Source: a virus
Reading direction: 5' to 3' (one strand)
Length of the DNA stretch: 24,726 nucleotides
Virus record (IMG/VR): IMGVR_UViG_3300019776_000932
Coordinates: 1-24,726 of that record
The position numbers and the translations under genes were made by a program. The notes beneath the pieces were generated by a model. The model was not told the DNA's origin and made no database searches. It worked only from the letters and a program-made list of their open reading frames with translations. Of the stretch, positions 1 through 7,053 are shown in pieces (position 1 is the first letter of the stretch; every line of letters begins with the position of its first letter).

Positions 1-543
1 GTTGGGCTCAGTATTTATTCTGACACTTATGAGTATTATGCCCCAGAGAAAGGAAGCGATCGCCATCACAGAATGGTACTCAATCAATTGGAGAATCTTT
101 TAGAAAAACCAAAAGTTGCTAAGAACACAAAGACAATAACTTTTTTGCATCAAATAGCAGAAAAGATGCATAGGCGTTCTATGATTGTTATTTTTACAGA
201 TATGCTACAGTCTGAAGATGAAGAAGCACTGTTTAATGAATTGCAACATTTGAAACACGATAAACATAAAGTAGTTTTGTTTCATGTGATTGATAATAAA
301 ACAGAATTGAATTTTGATTTTGATAACGCCCCAAGGAAATTTATTGACATGGAATCAGGGGAAGAGATAAATATTTTTGCAGACACTATCAAAGAGGAAT
401 ATGAAAAACAAGCTGATTTGTATTTTAAAAAAATAGCTGAAACCTGTGCGCAGAATAAAATCAAATACGTTCCAGTTAGTGTTGGGGCTAATTTTGAGAA
501 GATACTTACCACATACTTGGTTGAAAAACAAACTTTTGGTTAG
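1..543 (+). CDS. DUF58 domain protein, C-terminal part (5' end outside window)
   Basis: The reading frame is open from base 1, so the gene begins upstream of the window; about 180 C-terminal residues are visible. The visible part starts with the pattern VGLSIYSD, followed about 50 residues later by RRSMIVIFTDML. This strand-turn-strand pattern matches the von Willebrand A-like fold of DUF58 proteins. Members of the family are usually encoded beside MoxR AAA+ ATPases and are thought to help fold or activate membrane or periplasmic complexes. The ATG at 73 is internal, because the residues before it fit the family. This is chromosomal flank, outside the inserted element. The family call is fairly sure; the exact role is unknown. 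Confidence 0.8.
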   Translation, partial: VGLSIYSDTYEYYAPEKGSDRHHRMVLNQLENLLEKPKVAKNTKTITFLHQIAEKMHRRSMIVIFTDMLQSEDEEALFNELQHLKHDKHKVVLFHVIDNKTELNFDFDNAPRKFIDMESGEEINIFADTIKEEYEKQADLYFKKIAETCAQNKIKYVPVSVGANFEKILTTYLVEKQTFG

Positions 544-581
544 TACAAGGGGATTTAAAAAAAATATTTTTCAAACAAACG

Positions 582-612
582 TTTGCAGATGTCAAAATCT
601 ATAGTATATTTG
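582..612 (+). promoter_or_regulatory. Bacteroidota-type promoter of tRNA-Asp
   Basis: TTTG at 582-585 and TATATTTG at 605-612 match the Bacteroidota primary-sigma consensus (TTTG near -33 and TAnnTTTG near -7) with a 19-bp spacer. It lies just upstream of the tRNA gene, so transcription should start a few bases before the mature 5' end. Confidence 0.75.
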
Positions 613-630
613 CAACCGCAATTAAGCAGA

Positions 631-704
631 GGTTTGGTAGTTCAGTTGGTTAGAATACATGCCTGTCACGCATGGGGTCGCGGGTTCGAGTCCCGTCCAG
701 ACCG
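631..704 (+). tRNA. tRNA-Asp (anticodon GTC)
   Basis: A full cloverleaf can be folded by eye. The 7-bp acceptor stem pairs 631-637 with 697-703. The D stem is 640-643/653-656. The anticodon stem CATGC/GCATG holds a CTGTCAC loop with anticodon GTC at 665-667. The T stem is 680-684/692-696 with loop TTCGAGT. The discriminator base is G704, as expected for aspartate. CCA is not encoded. The last 16 bases (689-704) are also the start of the direct repeat that bounds the inserted element, so insertion left this gene intact. Confidence 0.97.
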
Positions 705-829
705 CTAAATTGGGAAGAAGCGATTCAGAAATGAATCGCTTTTTTGCCCAATAAAAGCATCTAAAATAGTTGTGTTGTTTTCGTCACGCCTTTGTAAAGC
801 GTGGCCGGTTTAGTAGTTAGACCAATGAA
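689..829 (+). repeat. Left direct repeat (attL), tRNA-Asp 3' end plus downstream DNA
   Basis: This stretch matches 24586-24726 over 141 aligned bases with mismatches only at 714 (G/A) and 791 (T/C). Identity starts inside the T arm of tRNA-Asp (base 688 already differs) and runs through the tRNA terminator. The right copy reaches the end of the window, so the true repeat may be longer. A duplicated tRNA 3' end next to a tyrosine recombinase gene is the usual sign of site-specific integration. Confidence 0.93.
719..745 (+). terminator. Rho-independent terminator after tRNA-Asp
   Basis: A perfect 9-bp stem, AGCGATTCA/TGAATCGCT, with loop GAAA is followed by a run of six T. It lies 15 bases past the tRNA and within the duplicated att region, so each element end carries a copy. 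Confidence 0.9.
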
Positions 830-858
830 AAGCTTTCCACTTTGTGGATGGCTTTTTT
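829..858 (+). terminator. Second terminator-like hairpin inside left end
   Basis: AAAGC (829-833) pairs with GCTTT (851-855), and TCCAC (836-840) with GTGGA (844-848), around a 2x2 internal loop and a TTT apex; T-rich DNA follows. It begins exactly where comparison with the right repeat stops at the window end. Alternatively it is a structural part of the recombination site. Confidence 0.5.
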
Positions 859-886
859 GATTTTAGGGCTGTTGCTCAACAGTCAT

Positions 887-910
887 ATTTCCTCAATCTT
901 AAGAGGAAAT
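887..910. repeat. 8-bp inverted repeat upstream of integrase
   Basis: ATTTCCTC (887-894) and GAGGAAAT (903-910) form a perfect inverted repeat with an 8-base gap, 70 bp upstream of the recombinase start. It could be an operator or a recombinase/accessory-factor site; the sequence does not decide. Confidence 0.45.
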
Positions 911-921
911 GGCATCCTTTT

Positions 922-956
922 AGGTGCCCCACTTTATTTCTCAGGTGCCCCACTTT
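922..956. repeat. Paired 14-bp direct repeats (possible integrase arm sites)
   Basis: AGGTGCCCCACTTT occurs at 922-935 and 943-956 with a period of 21 bp, two helical turns, so both copies face the same side of the DNA. They are GC-rich relative to their surroundings and lie 24 bp before the recombinase ATG. Arm-type integrase sites or an autoregulatory operator are plausible roles. Confidence 0.55.
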
Positions 957-979
957 TCTAAACACAAACTCTAAAAACA

Positions 980-2185
980 ATGAACAATTATAAAATTTCA
1001 ATATTATTTTTGCTACAGAAGACAAAAGTAAACAAACAAGGAAAATGTCCTGTTAGATGTAGAATAACGTATAATGAAGGAAGATACGAATTTGCATCTG
1101 GGCAGTTAATAAACCCTGATATGTGGAATAGTAAACTCCAATTACTAAAGCCCCCTAATGAAGAAAATATATTTGTTAATTCACAATTAAGCCTGATTAA
1201 AAATAAAATTAATCAGGCTTTTTTGTACTTACAAATGAAGAACGATAGTTTTTCTGTTGATGATCTTTACGCACAGTTTAAAGGAGAGAAAACTAAAAAA
1301 GAATTTGGTATCATTGAAGTTTATGATTTGTATACCGTTAGGATAAATAAGCTTGTTGGAATAGAGCTCAAATTAGTTACCTATAAGAAATACATTGAGT
1401 CGCGCAACCATCTTTTAGGCTTTGTGAAATGGAAGTTTAAAGCCAATGATTTCAAGCTAAAAGACCTTAAATTCAACTTTATTACTGATTATGAGTACTA
1501 TCTGAAAACCGAAAAAAACCTTCAACAGAGCACGTTGAATAAGGCAATACAGCGTTTTAGAAAAGTTCTTCAGTATGCAATAAGTCAAGATTATTTAGAC
1601 AAAGATCCCTTTGGTATTTATAAGCCGTTAAAGGTTAAAAAAGAGGTGATTTACTTGAGTGTTTTAGAATTATCAAATCTAGAAAAACAGAATTTTTCAC
1701 AAATTAGATTAAGTAATGTTCAAGACCTTTTTATTTTCTGTTGCTACACCGGCCTAGCTTTTAACGAGATGGCTCATCTAGAAAAGCAGCATATTCAAGT
1801 AGGTTTTGATGGTATTAACTGGATCAAGATGAAACGAGAAAAAACACAAGGGTTAGTCTCGATTCCAATACTGCCGAAAGCACAGGAAATTATGGATAAA
1901 TACTCTTTAGAGGACAATCGAATCTTTCCCTCAATCAGCAACCAGAAGTTTAATTCTTACCTTAAGGAGATTGCAGACATTCTAGGTATTGAAAAGCGAC
2001 TCACTCATCACATTGCTAGAAAAACATTTGCGTCAACCGTTCTGCTTTATAATGATGTCCCAATGGAAATTGTATCTGAATTATTAGGACATTCCAAGAT
2101 GAGTACAACACAAGAGAGTTATGGTAAAATCGTTCAGAAGAAAGTAAGTGAAGCGATAAAGAATCTTGCTGAGAGATTAAAGTAA
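980..2185 (+). CDS. Tyrosine recombinase / integrase (Bacteroidota arm-domain type)
   Basis: Site-specific recombinase of 401 residues, the likely integrase and excisionase catalyst of this element. The N-terminal arm-DNA-binding domain (about 1-90) and SAM-like core-binding domain (about 105-215) precede the catalytic domain (about 225-401). Catalytic residues visible are K288, the H344-xx-R347 box, H371 in LLGHS and the nucleophile Y381. The position usually held by the first catalytic arginine reads TGLAFNEM, with alanine at 260. Loss of this arginine is known in Bacteroidota recombinases such as IntDOT, so the protein may still be active. The gene reads inward from the tRNA end, as expected, and stands alone. 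A decayed paralogue lies at 16350-17554. Confidence 0.93.
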   Translation: MNNYKISILFLLQKTKVNKQGKCPVRCRITYNEGRYEFASGQLINPDMWNSKLQLLKPPNEENIFVNSQLSLIKNKINQAFLYLQMKNDSFSVDDLYAQFKGEKTKKEFGIIEVYDLYTVRINKLVGIELKLVTYKKYIESRNHLLGFVKWKFKANDFKLKDLKFNFITDYEYYLKTEKNLQQSTLNKAIQRFRKVLQYAISQDYLDKDPFGIYKPLKVKKEVIYLSVLELSNLEKQNFSQIRLSNVQDLFIFCCYTGLAFNEMAHLEKQHIQVGFDGINWIKMKREKTQGLVSIPILPKAQEIMDKYSLEDNRIFPSISNQKFNSYLKEIADILGIEKRLTHHIARKTFASTVLLYNDVPMEIVSELLGHSKMSTTQESYGKIVQKKVSEAIKNLAERLK

Positions 2186-2191
2186 ATCCCC

Positions 2192-2255
2192 ATCCTTCTC
2201 AAGATAAAGTACGAACCTCAAACGTACTCTAATTCTTGAGAAGGATTTATTTTTG
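2192..2255 (+). terminator. Two-tier hairpin after integrase, conserved beside both recombinase copies
   Basis: An outer 13-bp stem pairs 2192-2204 with 2234-2246 and an inner stem pairs AGTACG (2208-2213) with CGTACT (2223-2228), followed by a T-rich tract. The same structure follows the decayed recombinase at 17563-17617. There the one outer-stem change gives a G-T wobble and the last inner base pair has changed on both sides. Terminator function is most likely; a recombinase binding role is also possible. Confidence 0.7.
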
Positions 2256-2575
2256 ATTAATCTACTCGTTTTGAGGTTTCCCGCAAAGTAATTAAAACCA
2301 GATGATTTATATTCGCAGGATTAGTTTGTTTCGATGTGATGTTTTAAACTTATCGTAGTTAATTTTTTATAAATTAGCTGAGTAATTTTAATAAGGCATC
2401 GAGTGGCAAACCTGATGGTTAAAACGAATAAGGAGTTTTTACTAACTAAACATCATTTTTTACTCTGAGGTAAAAATAACAACACTAAATTTACCTTTTA
2501 AAATAATAACAAAGTAAACCTATCTATAAAGCAGAACATTAACCAATTAGAAAACAAATTCAAGAATAAAATACA
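2256..2575. other. Gene-free leader between integrase and hsdM
   Basis: No open frame or RNA gene was recognised here. The first about 40 bases are similar to DNA after the second recombinase (TTGAGGTTTCCCG near 2271-2283 and 17642-17654). Further on, TTTTTAC (2457-2463) and GTAAAAA (2470-2476) form a 7-bp inverted repeat. Weak -7-like elements follow near 2486-2499 (TAAATTTA, TACCTTTT). This is the likely promoter and control region of the defence operon, but no clear -33 box is seen. Confidence 0.4.
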
Positions 2576-5056
2576 ATGGCGATTAAAAAATCAGAATTAT
2601 ACAGTTCCCTGTGGGCAAGTTGTGACGAATTAAGAGGGGGAATGGATCCAAGTCAATACAAAGACTACATACTGGTTTTATTATTTGTAAAATACGTTTC
2701 CGATAAGTATGCCAACGACCCCGATGCCTTGATTGAAATACCCGAAGGCGGTAGTTTCAAGGATATGCAGGCATTAAAAGGTAACAAGGATATAGGAAAT
2801 CAAATCAATATTATTATTGGTGTATTAGCTGCTGCAAATGACCTGAAAGGAGTTATTGATGTTGCCGATTTTGCTGACGATGACAAATTAGGTAAGGGCA
2901 AAGAGATGGTAGATAAACTTACCAACCTGATTACTATTTTTGAAAATCCTGCACTAGACTTTAGCAAAAACCTTGCAGGTGGCGATGATATTTTAGGTGA
3001 CGCTTTCGAGTACCTTATGAAAAACTTTGCCACCGAAAGCGGAAAAAGCAAAGGACAATTCTACACACCAAGTGAAGTAAGTCGTGTAATGGCTAAAGTG
3101 TTAAGTATTCACGATGCAACAAACAAAACTACATTTTATGACCCAACCTGTGGCTCAGGATCATTGCTTTTAAAAGCCTTGGACGAAGCCGAAGGTAAAG
3201 GTACAATTTATGGACAAGAAAAAGATGTAGCAACGGCTGCCTTGGCTCGTATGAATATGATTTTACACGGACAAGAAGCGATTGAAATTCACCGTGGACA
3301 AAGCACACTTTCCGACCCATTTTTTAAAGACAGCGACGGTTATTTAAAAACCTTTGACTTTGTGGTGGCTAATCCTCCTTTCTCCTCTAAGAACTGGACT
3401 AATGGCTTTAATCCGCAAGATGATCTTTATGGGCGTTTTGAAAAAGACGAAGTGGAAAGTGCTAAAACAGGCAAAGCATCCTACAAAACACCTCCGGATA
3501 AAAATGGCGATTATGCTTTTCTATTGCATATTCTTAAATCATTAAAAAGCACGGGTAAAGGAGCTTGTATTTTGCCGCACGGAGTTTTATTTCGTGGAAA
3601 TGCCGAAGCCGAAATCCGCAAGAGTTTAATAGAACGTGGTTATATCAAAGGCATCATTGGATTACCTGCCAACTTGTTTTATGGCACGGGAATTCCTGCT
3701 TGTATTATTGTAATGGACAAGGAAGGGGCGAATGACCGCAAACATATTTTTATGGTAGATGCGAGCAAAGGCTTTGTCAAAGACGGAAACAAAAATCGCC
3801 TACGAGAACAGGACATACACAAGATTGTGGACATTTTCAACAAGCAAACTGAGTTTCCTAAGTTCAGCCGATTGGTGAGCGTTGAAGAAATTAGCGACCC
3901 AAAAAACGATTTCAATTTAAACATCCCAAGATATATTGACAGCCAAGAAGTAGAGGACATACAAGATATTGAGGCACATTTGTTGGGCGATATTCCAACC
4001 ACAGATATAGAAGCATTGCAGGAGTATTGGGAAGTCTATAATACCTTGAAAGGAGAATTATTCTCTTCAAGCAAAAGAGCCAATTACAGCCAATTAAAAA
4101 TAAGCAAAGACAACATCAAACAAACCATTTTTGACCATCCGGAGTTTGTTACTTTTAGTAAAGAGATGGACACATTGTTTACCGATTGGAAGACAAGAAA
4201 CACCCTAACTTTAAAAGCATTAACTGTTGGTATTAAACCCAAGAAAACCATTTTCCGAATCTCGGAAGATGTGTTAACAGCCTACACAGGCAAAGCTTTG
4301 ATGGACAAATACGATGTGTACCAGCATTTGATGAATTACTGGAACGACGTAATGCAAGATGATTGCTATTTGATTGCTGCCGATGGTTGGAAAGCCGAGC
4401 TAATCATTAAGAAGCATACCAAAGCAGCTACCGTTTGGGATTGCGACTTAGTACCAAAAACATTGGTAATCGACCGCTATTTCCTTGCCGAGAAAAAAGC
4501 CATTGAAAAACTAGAAGCCGACAAAGAAGCCATTGCCACCCAACTCACCGAACTAGAGGAAGAACACAATACAGAAGATGGCTATTTTGCGGACTTGGAT
4601 AAAGTGAACAAAGCCAATGTACAAAAACGACTGAAAGAACTACTGGCAACAAAACCAAAAGGGAAAAAGCAAAATTTATCCTTTGCAGCCGAACCCGAAA
4701 CAGCCTATGGAGAACAAGCAGTTTTAGAATTGTATTTAAAACTACTAGACGACCAAACCGAACTGAACAAAAAAATAAAAGAAGCTACAACTGCCTTGGA
4801 TATTAAAGTGATTAATCGCTACAAAACACTTACCGAAAACGAAGTAAAACAACTCGTGGTGGATGATAAATGGATGGCAAGCATAGAGCGAAGTGTAAAA
4901 ACCGAAATGGAACGTATTAGCCAACGCCTGACCCAGCGCATAAAAGAACTGGCAGAACGCTACGAAACACCCCTACCCAAACAAACTACCGATGTAGCTG
5001 AATTAGAAAATAAAGTTACTGCTCACCTCAAAAAAATGGGATTTGTATGGAACTAA
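2576..5056 (+). CDS. hsdM: Type I restriction-modification DNA methyltransferase subunit HsdM
   Basis: Adenine-N6 methyltransferase subunit of a type I RM system; with HsdS it methylates the host sites that HsdR would otherwise cleave. An N-terminal HsdM_N domain (about 5-150) is followed by GQFYTP (160-165), the SAM-binding motif I DPTCGSG (189-195) and the catalytic motif NPPF (266-269). At 826 residues it is much longer than the roughly 500-residue classical HsdM. The extra C-terminal part (about 490-826) is charged and helix-rich with probable coiled-coil segments, a form also seen in other long HsdM proteins. First gene of the operon; its end overlaps hsdS by 10 bases. Its DNA looks less AT-rich than the genes at 6315-10085. 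Confidence 0.96.
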   Translation: MAIKKSELYSSLWASCDELRGGMDPSQYKDYILVLLFVKYVSDKYANDPDALIEIPEGGSFKDMQALKGNKDIGNQINIIIGVLAAANDLKGVIDVADFADDDKLGKGKEMVDKLTNLITIFENPALDFSKNLAGGDDILGDAFEYLMKNFATESGKSKGQFYTPSEVSRVMAKVLSIHDATNKTTFYDPTCGSGSLLLKALDEAEGKGTIYGQEKDVATAALARMNMILHGQEAIEIHRGQSTLSDPFFKDSDGYLKTFDFVVANPPFSSKNWTNGFNPQDDLYGRFEKDEVESAKTGKASYKTPPDKNGDYAFLLHILKSLKSTGKGACILPHGVLFRGNAEAEIRKSLIERGYIKGIIGLPANLFYGTGIPACIIVMDKEGANDRKHIFMVDASKGFVKDGNKNRLREQDIHKIVDIFNKQTEFPKFSRLVSVEEISDPKNDFNLNIPRYIDSQEVEDIQDIEAHLLGDIPTTDIEALQEYWEVYNTLKGELFSSSKRANYSQLKISKDNIKQTIFDHPEFVTFSKEMDTLFTDWKTRNTLTLKALTVGIKPKKTIFRISEDVLTAYTGKALMDKYDVYQHLMNYWNDVMQDDCYLIAADGWKAELIIKKHTKAATVWDCDLVPKTLVIDRYFLAEKKAIEKLEADKEAIATQLTELEEEHNTEDGYFADLDKVNKANVQKRLKELLATKPKGKKQNLSFAAEPETAYGEQAVLELYLKLLDDQTELNKKIKEATTALDIKVINRYKTLTENEVKQLVVDDKWMASIERSVKTEMERISQRLTQRIKELAERYETPLPKQTTDVAELENKVTAHLKKMGFVWN

Positions 5057-6318
5057 GAGCAGGTTATAAAAATACGGAGGTTGGTTTAATTCCTGAGGAT
5101 TGGGAGGTAAAAACCTATGATGATGTTTTTGAATTCTTAGCTACTGCAACTTATTCACGAGCAGAATTGACCGAAATTGACAATGTTAAATATGTTCACT
5201 ATGGAGATATTCATACCAAATGGAATTTTTTTTTAGATATAAAGCAAAGTAATCTTCCAACAGTAAGAGATGGACAGGTGAAGAATTACCATTTACTAAA
5301 AGATGGTGACGTTATTATGGCTGATGCTTCGGAAGATTATTCTGGAATTGGTAAAAGCGTAGAAGTTAAAAATTTAGGTTCTGTCAAAGCAATTTCTGGA
5401 TTACATACTTTCCTATTTCGTGATAAAAATGAAGTCTTTGTAAATGGATTTAGAGCATATATTCATTTCAATAAAGTTGTCAAAACTCAATTTGATAGAC
5501 TTGCAACAGGTTTGAAAGTATATGGTGTTTCAAAAGGAAATTTAAAAACAGTAAAAATTCCAATCCCGACCAAAGCTGAACAAACCGCCATTGCCACAGC
5601 CCTATCCGATGCCGATGCTTTGATAAGCGGTTTAGAAAAACTCATTATTAAAAAACGCAACATCAAGCAAGGGGCAATGCAAATACTCCTGCAACCAAAA
5701 GAAGGTTGGGTAGAGCAATCTATTTTTCAAATTGCGGATAGTAAAAAAGAACTTTTTGATGATGGAGATTGGATAGAATCTGAACACATCACTGACAAAG
5801 GGATACGTTTAATTCAAACAGGAAACATTGGAGTAGGAAGTTATATTGAGAAAGAAAACCGCAAATATATTTACAAAGAATCCTTTGAGAGATTGGGTTG
5901 TAAATTATTGAAAGTTGGTGATTTGTTAATTTGTAGGCTTGCAGAACCAGCAGGAAGAGCTTGCATTTTTCCATTTATTGGAGAAGAAAAAGTTATTACT
6001 TCAGTTGATGTTACTATTTATAGACCGAGAGAAGAAGCTGTAAATAGACAATTCTTAAATCAAATATTCTCTACAAGTAATTGGTTTAGATCAATAAGTG
6101 ATTTATGTGGGGGAACAACACACAAAAGAATTTCAAGAGGTGCACTTGGTCGAATTAAAATTTTACTTCCAAAAATTGAAGAACAAACCCGTATCTCCAC
6201 CATCCTTTCAGATATGGATATCGAGATAACAGCATTAGAAACTAAGTTGGGAAAATATAGAAAGGTTAAGTTAGGAATGATGCAAAACCTTTTAACTGGT
6301 AAAATACGGTTGGTATGA
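5047..6318 (+). CDS. hsdS: Type I RM specificity subunit HsdS
   Basis: DNA sequence-recognition subunit of the HsdMS methylase and HsdRMS nuclease, 423 residues. It has two target recognition domains (about 15-172 and 222-372). The first begins with the typical TEVGLIPEDWEV-like lead (10-21). A helical spacer is at about 172-218 (PIPTKAEQTAIATALSDAD) and a second at about 373-420 (LPKIEEQTRISTILSD). Both targets can therefore differ, giving a bipartite recognition site that cannot be predicted here. The spacer DNA resembles hsdM in composition while the recognition domains are more AT-rich, the usual picture of recognition-domain exchange. It overlaps hsdM by 10 bases and the next gene by 4. 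No second hsdS or inverted partial copy was found nearby. Confidence 0.95.
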   Translation: MELRAGYKNTEVGLIPEDWEVKTYDDVFEFLATATYSRAELTEIDNVKYVHYGDIHTKWNFFLDIKQSNLPTVRDGQVKNYHLLKDGDVIMADASEDYSGIGKSVEVKNLGSVKAISGLHTFLFRDKNEVFVNGFRAYIHFNKVVKTQFDRLATGLKVYGVSKGNLKTVKIPIPTKAEQTAIATALSDADALISGLEKLIIKKRNIKQGAMQILLQPKEGWVEQSIFQIADSKKELFDDGDWIESEHITDKGIRLIQTGNIGVGSYIEKENRKYIYKESFERLGCKLLKVGDLLICRLAEPAGRACIFPFIGEEKVITSVDVTIYRPREEAVNRQFLNQIFSTSNWFRSISDLCGGTTHKRISRGALGRIKILLPKIEEQTRISTILSDMDIEITALETKLGKYRKVKLGMMQNLLTGKIRLV

Positions 6319-7031
6319 AAGGAAGTAAATATGCAATATTAAAATTGGTGGAATCAAGTAATTTTCTCAATATCATAAATGATTTGCTTAAACCAACTGG
6401 AGCAAAAGTAAGTACTTATGACAATTGGATGCCTAAAAGCATAAGTTATGATAAAGAAGCCGAATTAAATGACTTTCTGAAACATAATTTCAATACTAAG
6501 TTATCAAGCGATATTACTAAATGGTGGCTACACAAGGACGCAACAACCCCAAACTGGGATTTGATTGCTAGCTGTACAATCAATGACAAACGAGGTATTC
6601 TCTTAGTCGAAGCCAAAGCGCATTGTTATGAATTAGAGAATGAAAGTAAAGGCAAAAAACTTGATATAGATGCATCAGAGGATTCTAAATTAAACCACCA
6701 AGAAATAGGCAAAGCTATTGAGCAAGCCAATTCCGAAATCAACAAGAAAATCAGTGGCGTTGCCATTTCACGAGATAATTGTTATCAACTCTCAAATCGA
6801 GTGGCTCACGCTTGGTGGTTAGCCAATCAGGGGATTCCTGTCATGCTAATGTATCTTGGGTTCCAAGAGGTGAAAGATATGAATGACGGTAAAAACCGAC
6901 TCTTTACTTGCCATAATGATTGGCAAGAATGTTTTACTAAGCACGCAGAACAAATAGGAGTGGATAAGATTATTAATAAAAGTGTTGATTGCGGAAATAG
7001 TAAATTCATTACGATTTGTAGGATTTTATAA
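6315..7031 (+). CDS. Unnamed PD-(D/E)XK nuclease-like protein within the RM operon
   Basis: I do not recognise a named family for this 238-residue soluble protein. It shows a plausible PD-(D/E)XK core: PNWD with D82, then about 16 residues later LLVEAKAH with E99 and K101, preceded by a helix containing E50 that could be the first core helix. The middle (about 105-160) is lysine- and glutamate-rich, followed by a hydrophobic HAWWLANQGIPVMLMYLGF segment (165-183) that fits a core strand and helix. It starts in an ATGA overlap with hsdS and lies 22 bases before mcrB, so it is translated as part of the operon. It may be an extra effector nuclease or a DNA-binding accessory; nuclease activity is inferred only. 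Confidence 0.6.
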   Translation: MKGSKYAILKLVESSNFLNIINDLLKPTGAKVSTYDNWMPKSISYDKEAELNDFLKHNFNTKLSSDITKWWLHKDATTPNWDLIASCTINDKRGILLVEAKAHCYELENESKGKKLDIDASEDSKLNHQEIGKAIEQANSEINKKISGVAISRDNCYQLSNRVAHAWWLANQGIPVMLMYLGFQEVKDMNDGKNRLFTCHNDWQECFTKHAEQIGVDKIINKSVDCGNSKFITICRIL

Positions 7032-7053
7032 ATGGAAAATAGAATAATATAAA

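Noticed and set aside
3679-4002. 107-residue minus-strand open frame inside hsdM
   Set aside because: It is a shadow of hsdM with no recognisable motif or start context.
5047-6318. Phase-variable hsdS switched by the nearby tyrosine recombinase
   Set aside because: Only one hsdS is present, with no inverted partial copy or inverted repeats around it. The recombinase sits at the tRNA end as an integrase does.
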